A stretch of DNA of 64,000 nt from an uncultured Maribacter sp. (lineage in GTDB: Bacteria; Bacteroidota; Bacteroidia; Flavobacteriales; Flavobacteriaceae), in NCBI RefSeq assembly GCF_947495965.1, contig NZ_CANMBB010000001.1, positions 991,134-1,055,133 of the forward strand. Direction: 5' to 3'. This document shows positions 9,018 through 18,564 of this stretch, one piece after another; position 1 is the stretch's first letter; each line of letters begins with the position of its first letter. Position numbers and translations under genes: made by a program. The notes below the pieces were generated by a model. It was not told where the DNA came from. It saw only the letters and a program-made list of their open reading frames with translations, and did no database searches.

Positions 9018-10025
9018 TTATTTATAATATTCTTTATACCAAGTGCTAAAAGAAGATAGTCCTTCCTCTAAATCTATTTGCGGATCATAACCAACTTTAG
9101 CTTTCAATTTTTCTACACTAGCATAAGTTCTTTTTACATCTCCTGGTTGCATAGGCAGCATGTTCTTAGGAGAAACATTTCCTATTTTATTTTCTAAAAT
9201 TTCAATGAATTTCAATAAATTAACAGGCTTAGAATTTCCAATATTAAAAACCTCATTTGGAGGTTTATTTATATTCTGATAGTTTAAACAGTTTACAATT
9301 CCATTTATAATATCATCTATATAAGTAAAATCTCGCTCCATCTCTCCGTTATTAAATACATTAATTGGTTTTTTATTCATTAATGCATTTGCAAAAAGCA
9401 TAGGAGCCATATCTGGTCTTCCCCAAGGTCCATAAACTGTAAAAAAACGCAACCCTGTGGTTTGTATTCCATATAAGTGACTATAAGAGTGAGCAATTAA
9501 TTCATTACTCTTCTTTGTTGCTGCGTATAAACTAACTGGGTAATCCACATTGTCCGTTTCTTCAAAAGGAATTTTTTTATTATGGCCATAAACAGAAGAG
9601 CTTGAGGCATAAATTAAATGATTTACATTTTTATGTCTACAAAGTTCAAGAATATTTAAGAAACCTACTACATTAGATTGTATATATGAGAATGGGTTTT
9701 CTATTGAATATCTAACTCCTGCTTGCGCAGCTAAATTAACAACAGTATCAAACTCTTCAGAAACAAATAACTCTTCTAAAACATTATAATTATTAATGTC
9801 TGTTTTTATAAACTTAAAATTAGAAGTTACAGTACTTTTAATTAATTTACCCTCTATAATATCTGTTTTGTTTACCCCTAATTGTAATAAACGATTATAT
9901 TTTAAATCTACACTGTAATAATCATTTATATTATCTAAACCAACTACTTTGTGACCTAAACTAATTAGTTTTTTAGATAAAAACATACCTATAAATCCTG
10001 CTGCACCTGTAACTAAAATCTTCAT
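9018..10025 (-). CDS. UDP-glucuronate 4-epimerase-like SDR protein
   Basis: A 335-residue extended short-chain dehydrogenase/reductase. The NAD-binding motif TGAAGFIG is at residues 6-13, the Ser region at ASSSSVYGHN, and the catalytic Tyr-Lys pair in YAATKKSNELI near residue 167. RFFTVYGPWGRPDMAPMLF followed by RDFTYIDDI is characteristic of the CapI/LspL group that interconverts UDP-glucuronate and UDP-galacturonate. The product would put galacturonate into the polymer, which makes the PL22-like neighbour notable. It overlaps RmlD by 4 bases. Confidence 0.8.
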   Translation of the reverse strand: MKILVTGAAGFIGMFLSKKLISLGHKVVGLDNINDYYSVDLKYNRLLQLGVNKTDIIEGKLIKSTVTSNFKFIKTDINNYNVLEELFVSEEFDTVVNLAAQAGVRYSIENPFSYIQSNVVGFLNILELCRHKNVNHLIYASSSSVYGHNKKIPFEETDNVDYPVSLYAATKKSNELIAHSYSHLYGIQTTGLRFFTVYGPWGRPDMAPMLFANALMNKKPINVFNNGEMERDFTYIDDIINGIVNCLNYQNINKPPNEVFNIGNSKPVNLLKFIEILENKIGNVSPKNMLPMQPGDVKRTYASVEKLKAKVGYDPQIDLEEGLSSFSTWYKEYYK

Positions 10026-10807
10026 TTCTTAAAATATAAAACACTATTAATAGGTCTTTTAGCAAAAGTACAATAATTCTTAACCTTTTTTAAAGATACC
10101 CGATCTTCTAAATTATTATCTATAAGAATTTTTTTTGCAAAATCATACCATGTTAATACTTGGTTATCTGTGAAGTGTTTAATTCCAAATTTTTGGTTAT
10201 TTCTAATTATTAAGCTAATTATATAATTTGTTAAATTATTAGTATCTGTTGGACACCCAATTTGAGAGTCTGTAATGTTTAAATCCTCTCCTTTCTTTGC
10301 TTTTTCTAAAATAGTTTTATAAAAATTTTTGCCATTTTTTTTACTATACAACCAAGAAGTTCTAATTATAAAATACTCTTTTAATATTTTTTGAATGTAT
10401 TTTTCTCCCTCCAATTTAGATTTCCCATATTCATTAATCGGGTTTGGAATATCATCTACTGTATAAGGTTCCTTCTTTTCACCATCAAAAACATAGTCAG
10501 TAGAAATATGTAGTAAAATTGTGTTGTATTCTGCACATGTCTTTGCTAAATTTTTTACTGCTTTTGCATTTACTAGATAAGCTATATCTGGCTTTTTTTC
10601 AGCTTGCTCCACGTTAGTATATGCTGCACAATTAATACAATAGTTATATTTATTTGAAGAAAAAACATCACGAACTTGGTTACTATTTGTTATATCTAAT
10701 TCTTTAGAAGTTTTAAAATCGAAAATATAGTCAGGATAATTATTTATAACTTCCTGTATCGATTTTCCCAACTGTCCATTTGCCCCAGTAACTAAAATAC
10801 GTTTCAT
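10022..10807 (-). CDS. rmlD: dTDP-4-dehydrorhamnose reductase
   Basis: A 261-residue SDR enzyme with TGANGQLGKSI at the N-terminus, HISTDYVFDGEKKEPY in the middle and the catalytic YGKSKLEGE near residue 127. It catalyses the last, NADPH-dependent step to dTDP-L-rhamnose. Its length is slightly below the usual 280-300. It overlaps rmlC and the epimerase by 4 bases each, so all three are probably translated together. All four dTDP-rhamnose genes are contiguous, so rhamnose is very likely a component of the polysaccharide. Confidence 0.93.
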   Translation of the reverse strand: MKRILVTGANGQLGKSIQEVINNYPDYIFDFKTSKELDITNSNQVRDVFSSNKYNYCINCAAYTNVEQAEKKPDIAYLVNAKAVKNLAKTCAEYNTILLHISTDYVFDGEKKEPYTVDDIPNPINEYGKSKLEGEKYIQKILKEYFIIRTSWLYSKKNGKNFYKTILEKAKKGEDLNITDSQIGCPTDTNNLTNYIISLIIRNNQKFGIKHFTDNQVLTWYDFAKKILIDNNLEDRVSLKKVKNYCTFAKRPINSVLYFKK

Positions 10808-11346
10808 AAATTTAATTCAGAAAATAGGGTTAGCTCTTTATCTTTTGATGAAATTATCATTTTAGATTTCGGGTAATCCCAATCAATATTTAAAACCTCA
10901 TCATCATATATTATTCCTCTTTCTGATCTTTTATTGTAGTAGTTATCACATTGATAAATAAAAATGGTTTCTTCCAATGCCAAAAAACCATGAGCCATAC
11001 CTTTTGGTATAAAAATTGATTTCTTATTATTCTCCGAAAGCTCTATTTTAAAGTGTTTACCGTAACTAGAACTATCTTTTCTTATGTCTACTACAACATC
11101 TAATACCCTACCTTTAGCAACAGAAACTAATTTAGCTTGTGCGTGTTTACCTTCTTGAAAGTGAAGACCTCTTAGGGTTCCTTTTTTAGATATAGATTGA
11201 TTGGTTTGAACAAAATTAACTTCAAAGCCCAGTATCTTATCTAATTTCTCTTTTTGGTAACTTTCAAAAAAAGAACCTCTTTCATCTTCGAAAATAGTTG
11301 GTTCTATTACTACACAACCATGTAAATTTGTTTCGATTATCTTCAA
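10804..11346 (-). CDS. rmlC: dTDP-4-dehydrorhamnose 3,5-epimerase
   Basis: A 180-residue cupin enzyme. VVIEPTIFEDERGSFFESY at the N-terminus, then VQTNQSISKKGTLRGLHFQ with the catalytic-site histidine, and FIPKGMAHGFLALEE complete the family signature. The third of the four dTDP-L-rhamnose steps, it epimerises C3 and C5 of the 4-keto sugar. It lies 5 bases after rmlA and overlaps rmlD. Confidence 0.95.
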   Translation of the reverse strand: MKIIETNLHGCVVIEPTIFEDERGSFFESYQKEKLDKILGFEVNFVQTNQSISKKGTLRGLHFQEGKHAQAKLVSVAKGRVLDVVVDIRKDSSSYGKHFKIELSENNKKSIFIPKGMAHGFLALEETIFIYQCDNYYNKRSERGIIYDDEVLNIDWDYPKSKMIISSKDKELTLFSELNL

Positions 11347-11351
11347 TGCTA

Positions 11352-12209
11352 TTACTTTAAATCTAATAAATATTCTCCATAACCACTCTTTAATAGTGGT
11401 TTTGCTAATTCTTGAAGCTGTTTTTTATTAATGTAGCCCATAGTGTAAGCAACCTCTTCAATTGCTCCAATCTTTAATCCTTGTCTTTCTTCAATTACTT
11501 CAACAAATTGAGATGCTTTCATCAAAGAATTAAAGGTTCCGGTATCTAACCAAGCTGTTCCACTATCTAAGATACTCACACTTAGCTTACCTCTTCGTAA
11601 ATATTCTCTATTAACATCCGTAATTTCTAATTCTCCTCTTTTACTTGGTTTAATGTTTTTGGCAATTTTAATAACTTCATTATCATAAAAATATATACCA
11701 GGTACTGCGTAATTAGATTTTGGTTCTAATGGCTTTTCCTCTATACTTATAGCTTTTTCTTCTTTATTAAACTCAACTACTCCATATCTTTCTGGATCGT
11801 TTACCCTATAAGCATAAATAATTCCTCCATCAGGATTATTATTTTTTTGAAGTAATTCTGCTAAGCCAGTTCCATAAAATATGTTATCTCCTAAAATTAA
11901 TGCTACTTTACTATCTCCGATAAATTCTTCTCCTAATATAAAAGCTTCAGCTAATCCGTTAGGATTTTCTTGAGAAAGAAATTTAAAAGAACATCCTAAT
12001 TGAGAACCGTTTCCTAGTAAATTTTTAAACAAACCAATGTCTTTAGGTGTTGTAATAAATAATACTTCCCTAATTCCGGCCGACATAAGAGTAGCCAATG
12101 GGTAGTATATCATTGGCTTATTATAAATAGGCATTAATTGTTTACTTAACGATAAAGTTAGTGGGTATAACCTTGACCCCAATCCACCTGCTAATATAAT
12201 CCCCTTCAT
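11352..12209 (-). CDS. rmlA: Glucose-1-phosphate thymidylyltransferase
   Basis: A 285-residue nucleotidyltransferase. The signature [18 protein letters not shown] at residues 8-25 binds dTTP, and ILGDNIFYG and [10 protein letters not shown] are the other family landmarks. It makes dTDP-glucose, the first step of the rhamnose pathway, and the enzyme is commonly inhibited by dTDP-rhamnose. It lies 3 bases after rmlB, so the two are in one operon. Confidence 0.96.
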   Translation of the reverse strand: MKGIILAGGLGSRLYPLTLSLSKQLMPIYNKPMIYYPLATLMSAGIREVLFITTPKDIGLFKNLLGNGSQLGCSFKFLSQENPNGLAEAFILGEEFIGDSKVALILGDNIFYGTGLAELLQKNNNPDGGIIYAYRVNDPERYGVVEFNKEEKAISIEEKPLEPKSNYAVPGIYFYDNEVIKIAKNIKPSKRGELEITDVNREYLRRGKLSVSILDSGTAWLDTGTFNSLMKASQFVEVIEERQGLKIGAIEEVAYTMGYINKKQLQELAKPLLKSGYGEYLLDLK

Positions 12210-12212
12210 TGT

Positions 12213-13277
12213 TTAGTTTAAATGATATTGTTTTTTATAGTAATCTTTATAAGAGCCAGATGTTACATTATTAAGCCAACTTTTATTATTAAGATACCAT
12301 TCTATTGTATTTACTAACCCATCCTCAAAAGTAACCGATGGTTCCCAGCCTAACTCTTTTTTAATTTTATTAGCATCAATAGCATATCTTAAATCGTGTC
12401 CTGGCCTATCTTTAACATAGGTAATTAACTTTTCACTTTCTCCTTCTTTTCTATTTAGCTTTTGATCCATTAGCTTACAAAGAAGCTTTACTAAATCTAT
12501 ATTTTTCCATTCATTAAAACCACCAATATTATACGTTTCATGATTTTTTCCTTTGTGAAAAACTAAATCTATAGCTAAGGCATGATCTATAACAAATAGC
12601 CAATCTCTCGTTTGTTTTCCATCCCCATATACTGGTAAAGGTTTATTTTGAATGATATTATTTATAAAAAGTGGGATTAATTTTTCAGGAAAATGATTAG
12701 GCCCATAATTATTGGAGCAATTTGTAATAACATATGGCAAACCATAAGTTTCACCATAAGCTCTTACAAAGTGATCAGAACTTGCTTTAGAAGCAGAATA
12801 TGGGGAGTTTGGATCATACGCAGTATCTTCTTTAAATAAACCCGTTTCTCCTAAAGAGCCATATACTTCATCTGTACTAATGTGATAAAATCTTTTACCT
12901 GTAAAATCATCTTTCCATAATTCCTTTGCTGCATTTAGCAAATTCATGGTACCAATTACATTGGTTTTAACAAAGGCTAATGGATCTGTAATAGACCTAT
13001 CTACATGCGATTCTGCAGCTAAATGAATAACCCCATCAAAATTATACTTTTTAAAGATAAAATCTATAAAACTAGCATCTGTTATATCTCCTTTTATAAA
13101 TGTATAATTTGATTGGTTCTCAATATCTTTTAAGTTTTCTAAGTTTCCAGCATAAGTGAGTGCATCTAAATTATAGATATAGTAATTTGGGTAATTAACA
13201 ACAAACCTCCTTACAACATGAGACCCTATAAAGCCTGCCCCTCCTGTAATTAATACTCTTTGGCTTGTTGTATTCAT
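12213..13277 (-). CDS. rmlB: dTDP-glucose 4,6-dehydratase
   Basis: A 354-residue SDR enzyme. It has TGGAGFIGSHVVRRF at residues 11-25, HLAAESHVDRSI, STDEVYGSLG with the catalytic Asp-Glu pair, and YSASKASSDHFVRAYGETY with the Tyr-Lys pair near residue 160. It converts dTDP-glucose to the 4-keto-6-deoxy sugar. The stop of wzz directly abuts its start, and rmlA follows at once, giving the order B-A-C-D. Confidence 0.96.
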   Translation of the reverse strand: MNTTSQRVLITGGAGFIGSHVVRRFVVNYPNYYIYNLDALTYAGNLENLKDIENQSNYTFIKGDITDASFIDFIFKKYNFDGVIHLAAESHVDRSITDPLAFVKTNVIGTMNLLNAAKELWKDDFTGKRFYHISTDEVYGSLGETGLFKEDTAYDPNSPYSASKASSDHFVRAYGETYGLPYVITNCSNNYGPNHFPEKLIPLFINNIIQNKPLPVYGDGKQTRDWLFVIDHALAIDLVFHKGKNHETYNIGGFNEWKNIDLVKLLCKLMDQKLNRKEGESEKLITYVKDRPGHDLRYAIDANKIKKELGWEPSVTFEDGLVNTIEWYLNNKSWLNNVTSGSYKDYYKKQYHLN

Positions 13278-14285
13278 TTATAACAATTCTTTTGACTTAT
13301 TATTAAAGAATTTTAATAGCGACCACATAAAAAATAAACCTATTAATATTGTTGGAATTAATGTGATTTTTGCAGTAAAAAAATCTTTTTTTATTTGTTG
13401 GGAACCTCCAAAACTTAAAATCTTTATAGTTTCTTTGTATTCTCTTTTTAATAGTTTATTGTTGGCAGTACTTTCTATTAAGTCATTTTTTAAATTTAAT
13501 AGTTGTGGAATATTAAGTCCTTCTTCTCCACCTAATAAAACCATTCCCTCTCCATTCTCTTTACTATTAGACTTACTTCCTAATGCTCTAGAATAATTGG
13601 TTATTAAAACATCAATTTGGCTAATAAGTTCTTCATTCTCTTTAATCTTAGATTCTGAATTTAATAAATATATTTCCTTTAATTCTTTAAAATAGTCATT
13701 ATCATTAATAAAAGCCATTATCTTTTTTGCTGCATCTTGTCCTAATTTTTCATTCTTATAATAAAAAGAAATTTTATGGTTTACATAACTACTTTCTAAT
13801 ACTTCATTCTTAATAACTTCTTTTATAGAATTATCATCTTTAAGATTTCCTAAATACTCTAAATACTTAAGCGACTTTTCTAAATCAGCATTAGATTTTG
13901 CTTGTACAGGTTCAATCTCAATTTTAAAACCTTTAAGTTGCTCTAATTCAATTTCTAAATTACTATAAAAGTTATAATCCTTGCCCTTAATTTTTGATTG
14001 TAATTCTGATACTATTCCGTATAAATAGTCCTTACTTTCAAAATTTGGTTTTACAATTACCTCAGTCTTTTTTGTGGTTTCAGATATTTGATTTAATCCA
14101 TACCCTATACCTAGACCAACAAGAACAAGTCCTATAAGTATTAATATATTTTTCTTAAAGAATAAAAAGACCCGTAAAAAGCTTTTAAACACATTGTTTA
14201 AACCTCTTCTTATTAATAAAAACAACTCCCCCAAATCTACTTCATCAGAAGAATTACTAGTGTTTTTTGGTAAATTATCTCCCAT
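13278..14285 (-). CDS. Wzz-type polysaccharide chain-length regulator
   Basis: A 335-residue protein with a hydrophilic N-terminal 25 residues, one membrane helix at about residues 45-65 (KKNILILIGLVLVGLGIGYG), a long periplasmic helical region rich in Lys and Glu, and a second membrane helix near the C-terminus (TLIPTILIGLFFMWSLL). This two-helix topology is that of Wzz/PCP proteins that set polymer length. There is no tyrosine-kinase domain. It is the first polysaccharide-specific gene of the operon. Confidence 0.75.
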   Translation of the reverse strand: MGDNLPKNTSNSSDEVDLGELFLLIRRGLNNVFKSFLRVFLFFKKNILILIGLVLVGLGIGYGLNQISETTKKTEVIVKPNFESKDYLYGIVSELQSKIKGKDYNFYSNLEIELEQLKGFKIEIEPVQAKSNADLEKSLKYLEYLGNLKDDNSIKEVIKNEVLESSYVNHKISFYYKNEKLGQDAAKKIMAFINDNDYFKELKEIYLLNSESKIKENEELISQIDVLITNYSRALGSKSNSKENGEGMVLLGGEEGLNIPQLLNLKNDLIESTANNKLLKREYKETIKILSFGGSQQIKKDFFTAKITLIPTILIGLFFMWSLLKFFNNKSKELL

Positions 14286-14286
14286 T

Positions 14287-15978
14287 TTATTTTTTATTAA
14301 ATATCTGTTTTAGAATTTTATCTGTAATTAAGTAGGTTGGTTTAACCCCTGTTGTTCCAAGTCCACCAGAAGCTAATGTGCTACCTGTTTCTAACGGATT
14401 ATCTGATGCATAATAGGCGTACCTTACTTTTACATCTTCTTTTATACTCTTACGTATTTTAGATGCTGATTGTATTGCTTTTTGGTAATGTACGCCTTCC
14501 ATTTCTAGACCAATTACATTCCAGGTAGACTCATAAAAAAACTTAAGAATATCTTTATTTTGTAACGACGTACCTAAAACAGATACCATTGTTCCTTCAA
14601 AAACTTGCAGTCCGTTTCCTTTAAAATCTTCTGCGCATAATTCATTTTTAAAAGGATAATTATCTGCTGTACCTTCAAAAATATGAGCAGACGGAATCAT
14701 TATATCTCCTTTCCCGCCATCTAATATACCTGCTTTACCCATTACGGAGATTGAATCTATATTTAAAAATTGTGGCTCTTTACCTTCTTTTTTAAATGGT
14801 TTTAAAAACTCATCTATAGTTTCATAAGCTTGTTCTCCAAATGCATAGTCCATTACAAAAATTACTGGTATCTCTTCTTCTTTTAAAGTATCTGAAAAAG
14901 AATAAAAACAACTATCTTTTCCTAATTTAGCCATATCAAAAATCTGAATATCTATATTAGTTCCAGATTTATCGTCAATACAAATCATCCCATTTTTTAA
15001 GGCAACACTTTTAACCTTATCCCTTAATTTACCGTTTTCTGGAGCACTTAAGGCTTCATATATTTCTAAATCGTTATTCGTGTCTTTAAATTCGTTTTTA
15101 AGTGCTTTTCTTGCAAATAAAGAATTCATTACACTATGCATGTTTGCACTAATAATATGGATGGGTCTATTTAGTAAATTATTAGCTACTAAAGTTTCTT
15201 TTATTGTATTTGCCCAAAGTTCTCCATAGATATGGTGACCTAGGGTTTCTCTAAGTATAGCGCTAAATGTAATTGCTCGCTTGTTTCCAGAAACCTCTTC
15301 CTCTATTGCTAATTTGCCTAACCAGTATATTATTCTTAAGAATCTTTCCGGATCAGTTTTGGTTGCAAACTTATCATAAACACTAATAATTTCTTGAAAA
15401 GAACGTCCTAATATATTTGCTGTATGTATTAATGCAACTTCTCTTTCGGATTGAGATAGTTTCTTTTTATTAACTGCGGCTTCTAACTTTGCCCAGTCTC
15501 TTATGGTTTTGTTTGTATCTTCTATTAATACACGTTTGCATATTTTTTCGGACTCTATAATTAAAAAAGTGATATGAGTTAGAATATCATAAATATCAGA
15601 GCGTCCTCTGGTTATTTCAATATTCATTTGCTCCTCATCTATTCTATAACAGTTTCTTCTTCTTTTTGGAGGGACTATAGCTTTAAAGTGAGATTTACTA
15701 TACCCTTCATCTGCAGTAAGGTTAATAAATCTGCATTGCTCTATACCTTCTGGTAAGCGTTCTAAAACGTAGATAAGGCCATTTAATTCTGACTTTTCCT
15801 CTGCAATGGAACCATAAATTTCTGGGCGTAATAAAAGTAAAGCGTCTTTAAGTGTTTGGCCAGATATTCCTGTAGGCTTATAAAACCCACGATTAAATAA
15901 ATGACGCATTGTAATATATAAGCGTTCTATAGCATTTGTAGATTCTTGTGCTCTAGTTGTAATTATTGCTTTTCCCAT
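14287..15978 (-). CDS. Conserved flavobacterial protein with nucleoside-phosphorylase-like C-terminus
   Basis: A 563-residue cytoplasmic protein with no signal peptide or membrane segment. The N-terminal 300 residues are mainly helical and of unrecognised fold (TTRAQESTNAIERLYITM, PPKRRRNCYRIDEEQMNIE). The C-terminal part looks like the purine nucleoside phosphorylase / AMP nucleosidase superfamily: GKAGILDGGKGDIMIPSAH near residue 413, VFEGTMVSVLGTS, and NVIGLEMEGVHYQ near residue 489, where E-M-E-G matches the ribose-binding glutamates. A helical front plus a phosphorylase-like back recalls AMP nucleosidase, but no function is established. It may be the family now called DUF6909; I cannot confirm that. 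It is one base from wzz and 30 bases after the GH3-like gene. Confidence 0.6.
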   Translation of the reverse strand: MGKAIITTRAQESTNAIERLYITMRHLFNRGFYKPTGISGQTLKDALLLLRPEIYGSIAEEKSELNGLIYVLERLPEGIEQCRFINLTADEGYSKSHFKAIVPPKRRRNCYRIDEEQMNIEITRGRSDIYDILTHITFLIIESEKICKRVLIEDTNKTIRDWAKLEAAVNKKKLSQSEREVALIHTANILGRSFQEIISVYDKFATKTDPERFLRIIYWLGKLAIEEEVSGNKRAITFSAILRETLGHHIYGELWANTIKETLVANNLLNRPIHIISANMHSVMNSLFARKALKNEFKDTNNDLEIYEALSAPENGKLRDKVKSVALKNGMICIDDKSGTNIDIQIFDMAKLGKDSCFYSFSDTLKEEEIPVIFVMDYAFGEQAYETIDEFLKPFKKEGKEPQFLNIDSISVMGKAGILDGGKGDIMIPSAHIFEGTADNYPFKNELCAEDFKGNGLQVFEGTMVSVLGTSLQNKDILKFFYESTWNVIGLEMEGVHYQKAIQSASKIRKSIKEDVKVRYAYYASDNPLETGSTLASGGLGTTGVKPTYLITDKILKQIFNKK

Positions 15979-16008
15979 ATCTATTTCACGTAAAATTACA
16001 ATTTAAAT

Positions 16009-17514
16009 TTAACTAATTGTAGTGCTATACTTATGTAATACGTCCGCTAATTTACGATCATTACTTAAACGTTGCACTTTATTCTGGCCTCCTAATTTTC
16101 CAATAGATTTCATATAAGAAGTAAAACCTCCATTTCTTATTTCAGTAATTTTTAATGTTTGAAGCACATTTCCAACTATTAAATCGTAATAATAACTGTT
16201 CTGGTTTTGTAAAGATGCATCCAAAATTTCAATAAACTTTTCCATATTATCTGGTACCCTTTCAAACTCTATTAACCACTCGTGATATGGAAGTTCATTT
16301 TCTTTCGGATTTATTTGTGGTGCAACAGTAAATTCATTTACACTAGCATTAGTTGCGCCAATAGCTTTTTGCATTGCTTGTTCTACTTCTTTTGCTATTA
16401 CATGTTCTCCAAATGCCGATATAAAATGTTTTATACGTCCAGAAACTATTACTCTATAGGGTTTTAAAGAAATAAACTGAACGGTATCTCCAAGATTATA
16501 GCCCCATAAACCTGCGTTTGTAGATATAATCATTACATAATTTACACCAATTTCAACATCTTTTATCGTGAGTCTTTCTGGGTTTTCCTCAAAAAAATCA
16601 TCTGTCTTTATAAACTCATAAAATATTCCAGAGTTTAGTAACAAAAGCATCCCTTTTTCTTTTTGAGAATCTTGGTAAGCAAAAAAGCCTTCACTTGCAG
16701 GAAACAGTTCTATGCTATCCACTTTTCTTCCAATTAAATTCTCGAACTTGGCTCTGTATGGTTCGTAATTTACACCTCCGTAAATAAATAGATTAAAGTT
16801 TTTAAATAAGTCGCCAACTTTTACTTTAGATTTTTCATTTAGCTTTTCAAAATACATTTGTACCCAAGAAGGGATTCCTGCAATAACAGTCATATCTTCA
16901 TTTATGGTTTCTTCTACAATAGCATTTACTTTAGTTTCCCAATCTTCTATACAGTTTGTTTCCCAACTAGGAAGTCTGTTTTTTTGTAAATAGTTTGGAA
17001 CATAATGTGCCGATATTCCTGACAAGCGACCTAAATTAATTCCATTTTTTAGTTCTAATTCTGGGCTTCCTTGTAAAAAAATCATTTTACCATCTACAAA
17101 AGAGGAATTACCTGTTTCGTGTATGTAAGTTAATATTGCATTACGAGACGCGTTTACTTGTTCTTTTATAGACCCTTCTGTAATTGGAATATATTTTGCC
17201 CCCGAAGTTGTTCCAGATGTTTTGGCAAAATATATAGGTTTTCCTGGCCATAGAATATCCTCTTCACCCTTTAAAACCTCCTCTACATAAGGCTTTAGCT
17301 CTTCATAATCTCTAACTGGTACTGCTTTAGAAAAATCTTGAAAAGAAGATATTTTATCAAAATTATGATCCTTTCCAAAGGAGGTGTTTTTTGCCGAATT
17401 AATAAGATTCTTAAACACTTCTTCCTGTGCTTTAATTGGGTTATTTACCCATTTTAAAGTCTTATTTACAATATTCTTTGCAAATATTTTTGCGGCTACG
17501 GATTTTAATGACAT
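16009..17514 (-). CDS. GH3-family (acyl-acid amido synthetase-like) protein
   Basis: This 501-residue protein belongs to the adenylate-forming GH3 family, known from plants for joining amino acids to hormone acids and also common in Bacteroidota. Visible landmarks are PIYFAKTSGTTSGAKYIPIT near residue 100 (phosphate-binding loop), YGGVNYEPYRAKFE, ELFPASEGFFAYQD, and YNLGDTVQF followed by VIVSGRIKHFISAFGEHV (late adenylation motifs). The bacterial substrate is unknown. It lies 5 bases before the M23 gene's stop-proximal end and upstream of the polysaccharide genes, so it may share their transcript. Confidence 0.88.
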   Translation of the reverse strand: MSLKSVAAKIFAKNIVNKTLKWVNNPIKAQEEVFKNLINSAKNTSFGKDHNFDKISSFQDFSKAVPVRDYEELKPYVEEVLKGEEDILWPGKPIYFAKTSGTTSGAKYIPITEGSIKEQVNASRNAILTYIHETGNSSFVDGKMIFLQGSPELELKNGINLGRLSGISAHYVPNYLQKNRLPSWETNCIEDWETKVNAIVEETINEDMTVIAGIPSWVQMYFEKLNEKSKVKVGDLFKNFNLFIYGGVNYEPYRAKFENLIGRKVDSIELFPASEGFFAYQDSQKEKGMLLLLNSGIFYEFIKTDDFFEENPERLTIKDVEIGVNYVMIISTNAGLWGYNLGDTVQFISLKPYRVIVSGRIKHFISAFGEHVIAKEVEQAMQKAIGATNASVNEFTVAPQINPKENELPYHEWLIEFERVPDNMEKFIEILDASLQNQNSYYYDLIVGNVLQTLKITEIRNGGFTSYMKSIGKLGGQNKVQRLSNDRKLADVLHKYSTTIS

Positions 17515-17519
17515 AGGTT

Positions 17520-18389
17520 TTATTTAAAATCTATAAAATCTGATGGGTTTACTGGCGTACCATTATTCCAAATTTCAAAATGTAAATGCGGCCCTGTAGT
17601 TAACTCTCCTGTATTACCAACAGAAGCAATTACTTCTCCTGCCCTAACTACTTCTCCTTGTTTTTTGTTTAAAGAACCATTATGCTTATAAATACTTAAT
17701 AAACCATCTTTATGTTCTATGATAATTACGTAACCAGTATCTGCTGTCCATTCTGCAAAAATAACCATGCCGTTTGCAATAGATTTTACTGGAGAATCTT
17801 TAGGTGCAACCACATCAACCGCATAGTGTTTTGCATTTGCATCATATTCTTGAGAAATTATTCCTGAAATTGGAGGAAAAAGAATAAAATCTGTGTTTGT
17901 TGTATTTTGTTCAAACAAATTATACTTATCCTCTAAAGCCACCTCAGCTCTTAATAAAGAATCTTGTTTAATGGGTGTTAAATCTACTGTAGAAGGATCC
18001 AATTTAAACTTCCCAAAAAGGGAATCTCTACTCACTTCATTATTCTCTATATCTCCTCTTAAAACTTTACGAATATTATCCAAATACCTATTGGTATAAT
18101 TTAATCTTCTTACCAGAGAGTCTGTTTTATAAGTAAGTACAGTGGCTTGTCTTTTTAATTTTGTAGAAGAATACCCTGGAATATATTCTCTCAAAGGAGT
18201 AAAAGCTATTAATAAAGTAGTAAGGCCAATTAGTGCTATAATACATAGTGTTCCTGTTACAAAAACATTTAACCTACTAAGCTTAAAAGATATTTTTTCT
18301 TCAAAAGTACTTTCGTTTAATATTACTAAACGATACTTATGAAGTAGTTTTCTTTTTATTTCTTTCCTTTTCTTTGTTTTCTTAGCCAT
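17520..18389 (-). CDS. M23 (LytM-type) cell-wall peptidase, membrane-anchored
   Basis: A 289-residue protein with a very basic N-terminus (MAKKTKKRKEIKRKLLHKY), one membrane helix at about residues 38-60, a helical linker, and a C-terminal LytM domain. The zinc site is complete: KHYAVDV supplies the first His and Asp, and TGPHLHFEIWNNGTPVNP supplies the final H-x-H. It probably cleaves peptide crosslinks in the periplasm or activates an amidase. A perfect TAnnTTTG box (18396-18403) lies 6 bases upstream of the ATG. It is the first gene of the long minus-strand block and is divergent from tatA. Confidence 0.92.
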   Translation of the reverse strand: MAKKTKKRKEIKRKLLHKYRLVILNESTFEEKISFKLSRLNVFVTGTLCIIALIGLTTLLIAFTPLREYIPGYSSTKLKRQATVLTYKTDSLVRRLNYTNRYLDNIRKVLRGDIENNEVSRDSLFGKFKLDPSTVDLTPIKQDSLLRAEVALEDKYNLFEQNTTNTDFILFPPISGIISQEYDANAKHYAVDVVAPKDSPVKSIANGMVIFAEWTADTGYVIIIEHKDGLLSIYKHNGSLNKKQGEVVRAGEVIASVGNTGELTTGPHLHFEIWNNGTPVNPSDFIDFK

Positions 18390-18395
18390 TAGTCA

Positions 18396-18403
18396 CAAAT
18401 ATA
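18396..18403 (-). promoter_or_regulatory. Promoter -7 box for the M23 gene, near-leaderless
   Basis: On the minus strand the sequence reads TATATTTG, a perfect match to the Bacteroidota -7 consensus TAnnTTTG. Only 6 bases separate it from the ATG at 18389, so the transcript should begin at or next to the start codon. I see no clear TTG at the right -33 distance, which lowers confidence. Confidence 0.45.
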
Positions 18404-18534
18404 ATGCTAGTATTAAACTTTAACTAGCACAACAATAAATTATCTTATTAAGCATTATAAATATATATAATTGCTGTTTTATTATTTAATAATTTCGCTT
18501 TTTAAAATTTAATACAATTCTATAAACTTTTTAG

Positions 18535-18542
18535 TATCTTTG
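18535..18542 (+). promoter_or_regulatory. Promoter -7 box for tatA
   Basis: TATCTTTG matches TAnnTTTG exactly and lies 22 bases before the tatA ATG. No clear -33 TTG is visible at 17-22 bases upstream. Confidence 0.45.
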
Positions 18543-18564
18543 TTTTCTATAAAAATCATACAAG

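Noticed and set aside
18425..18434. TAGCACAACA upstream of tatA, resembling the TTTCACAACA element
   Set aside because: It matches only 8 of 10, has no copy 21 bases away and no ATTTG box at 38 bases, so it is likely chance.
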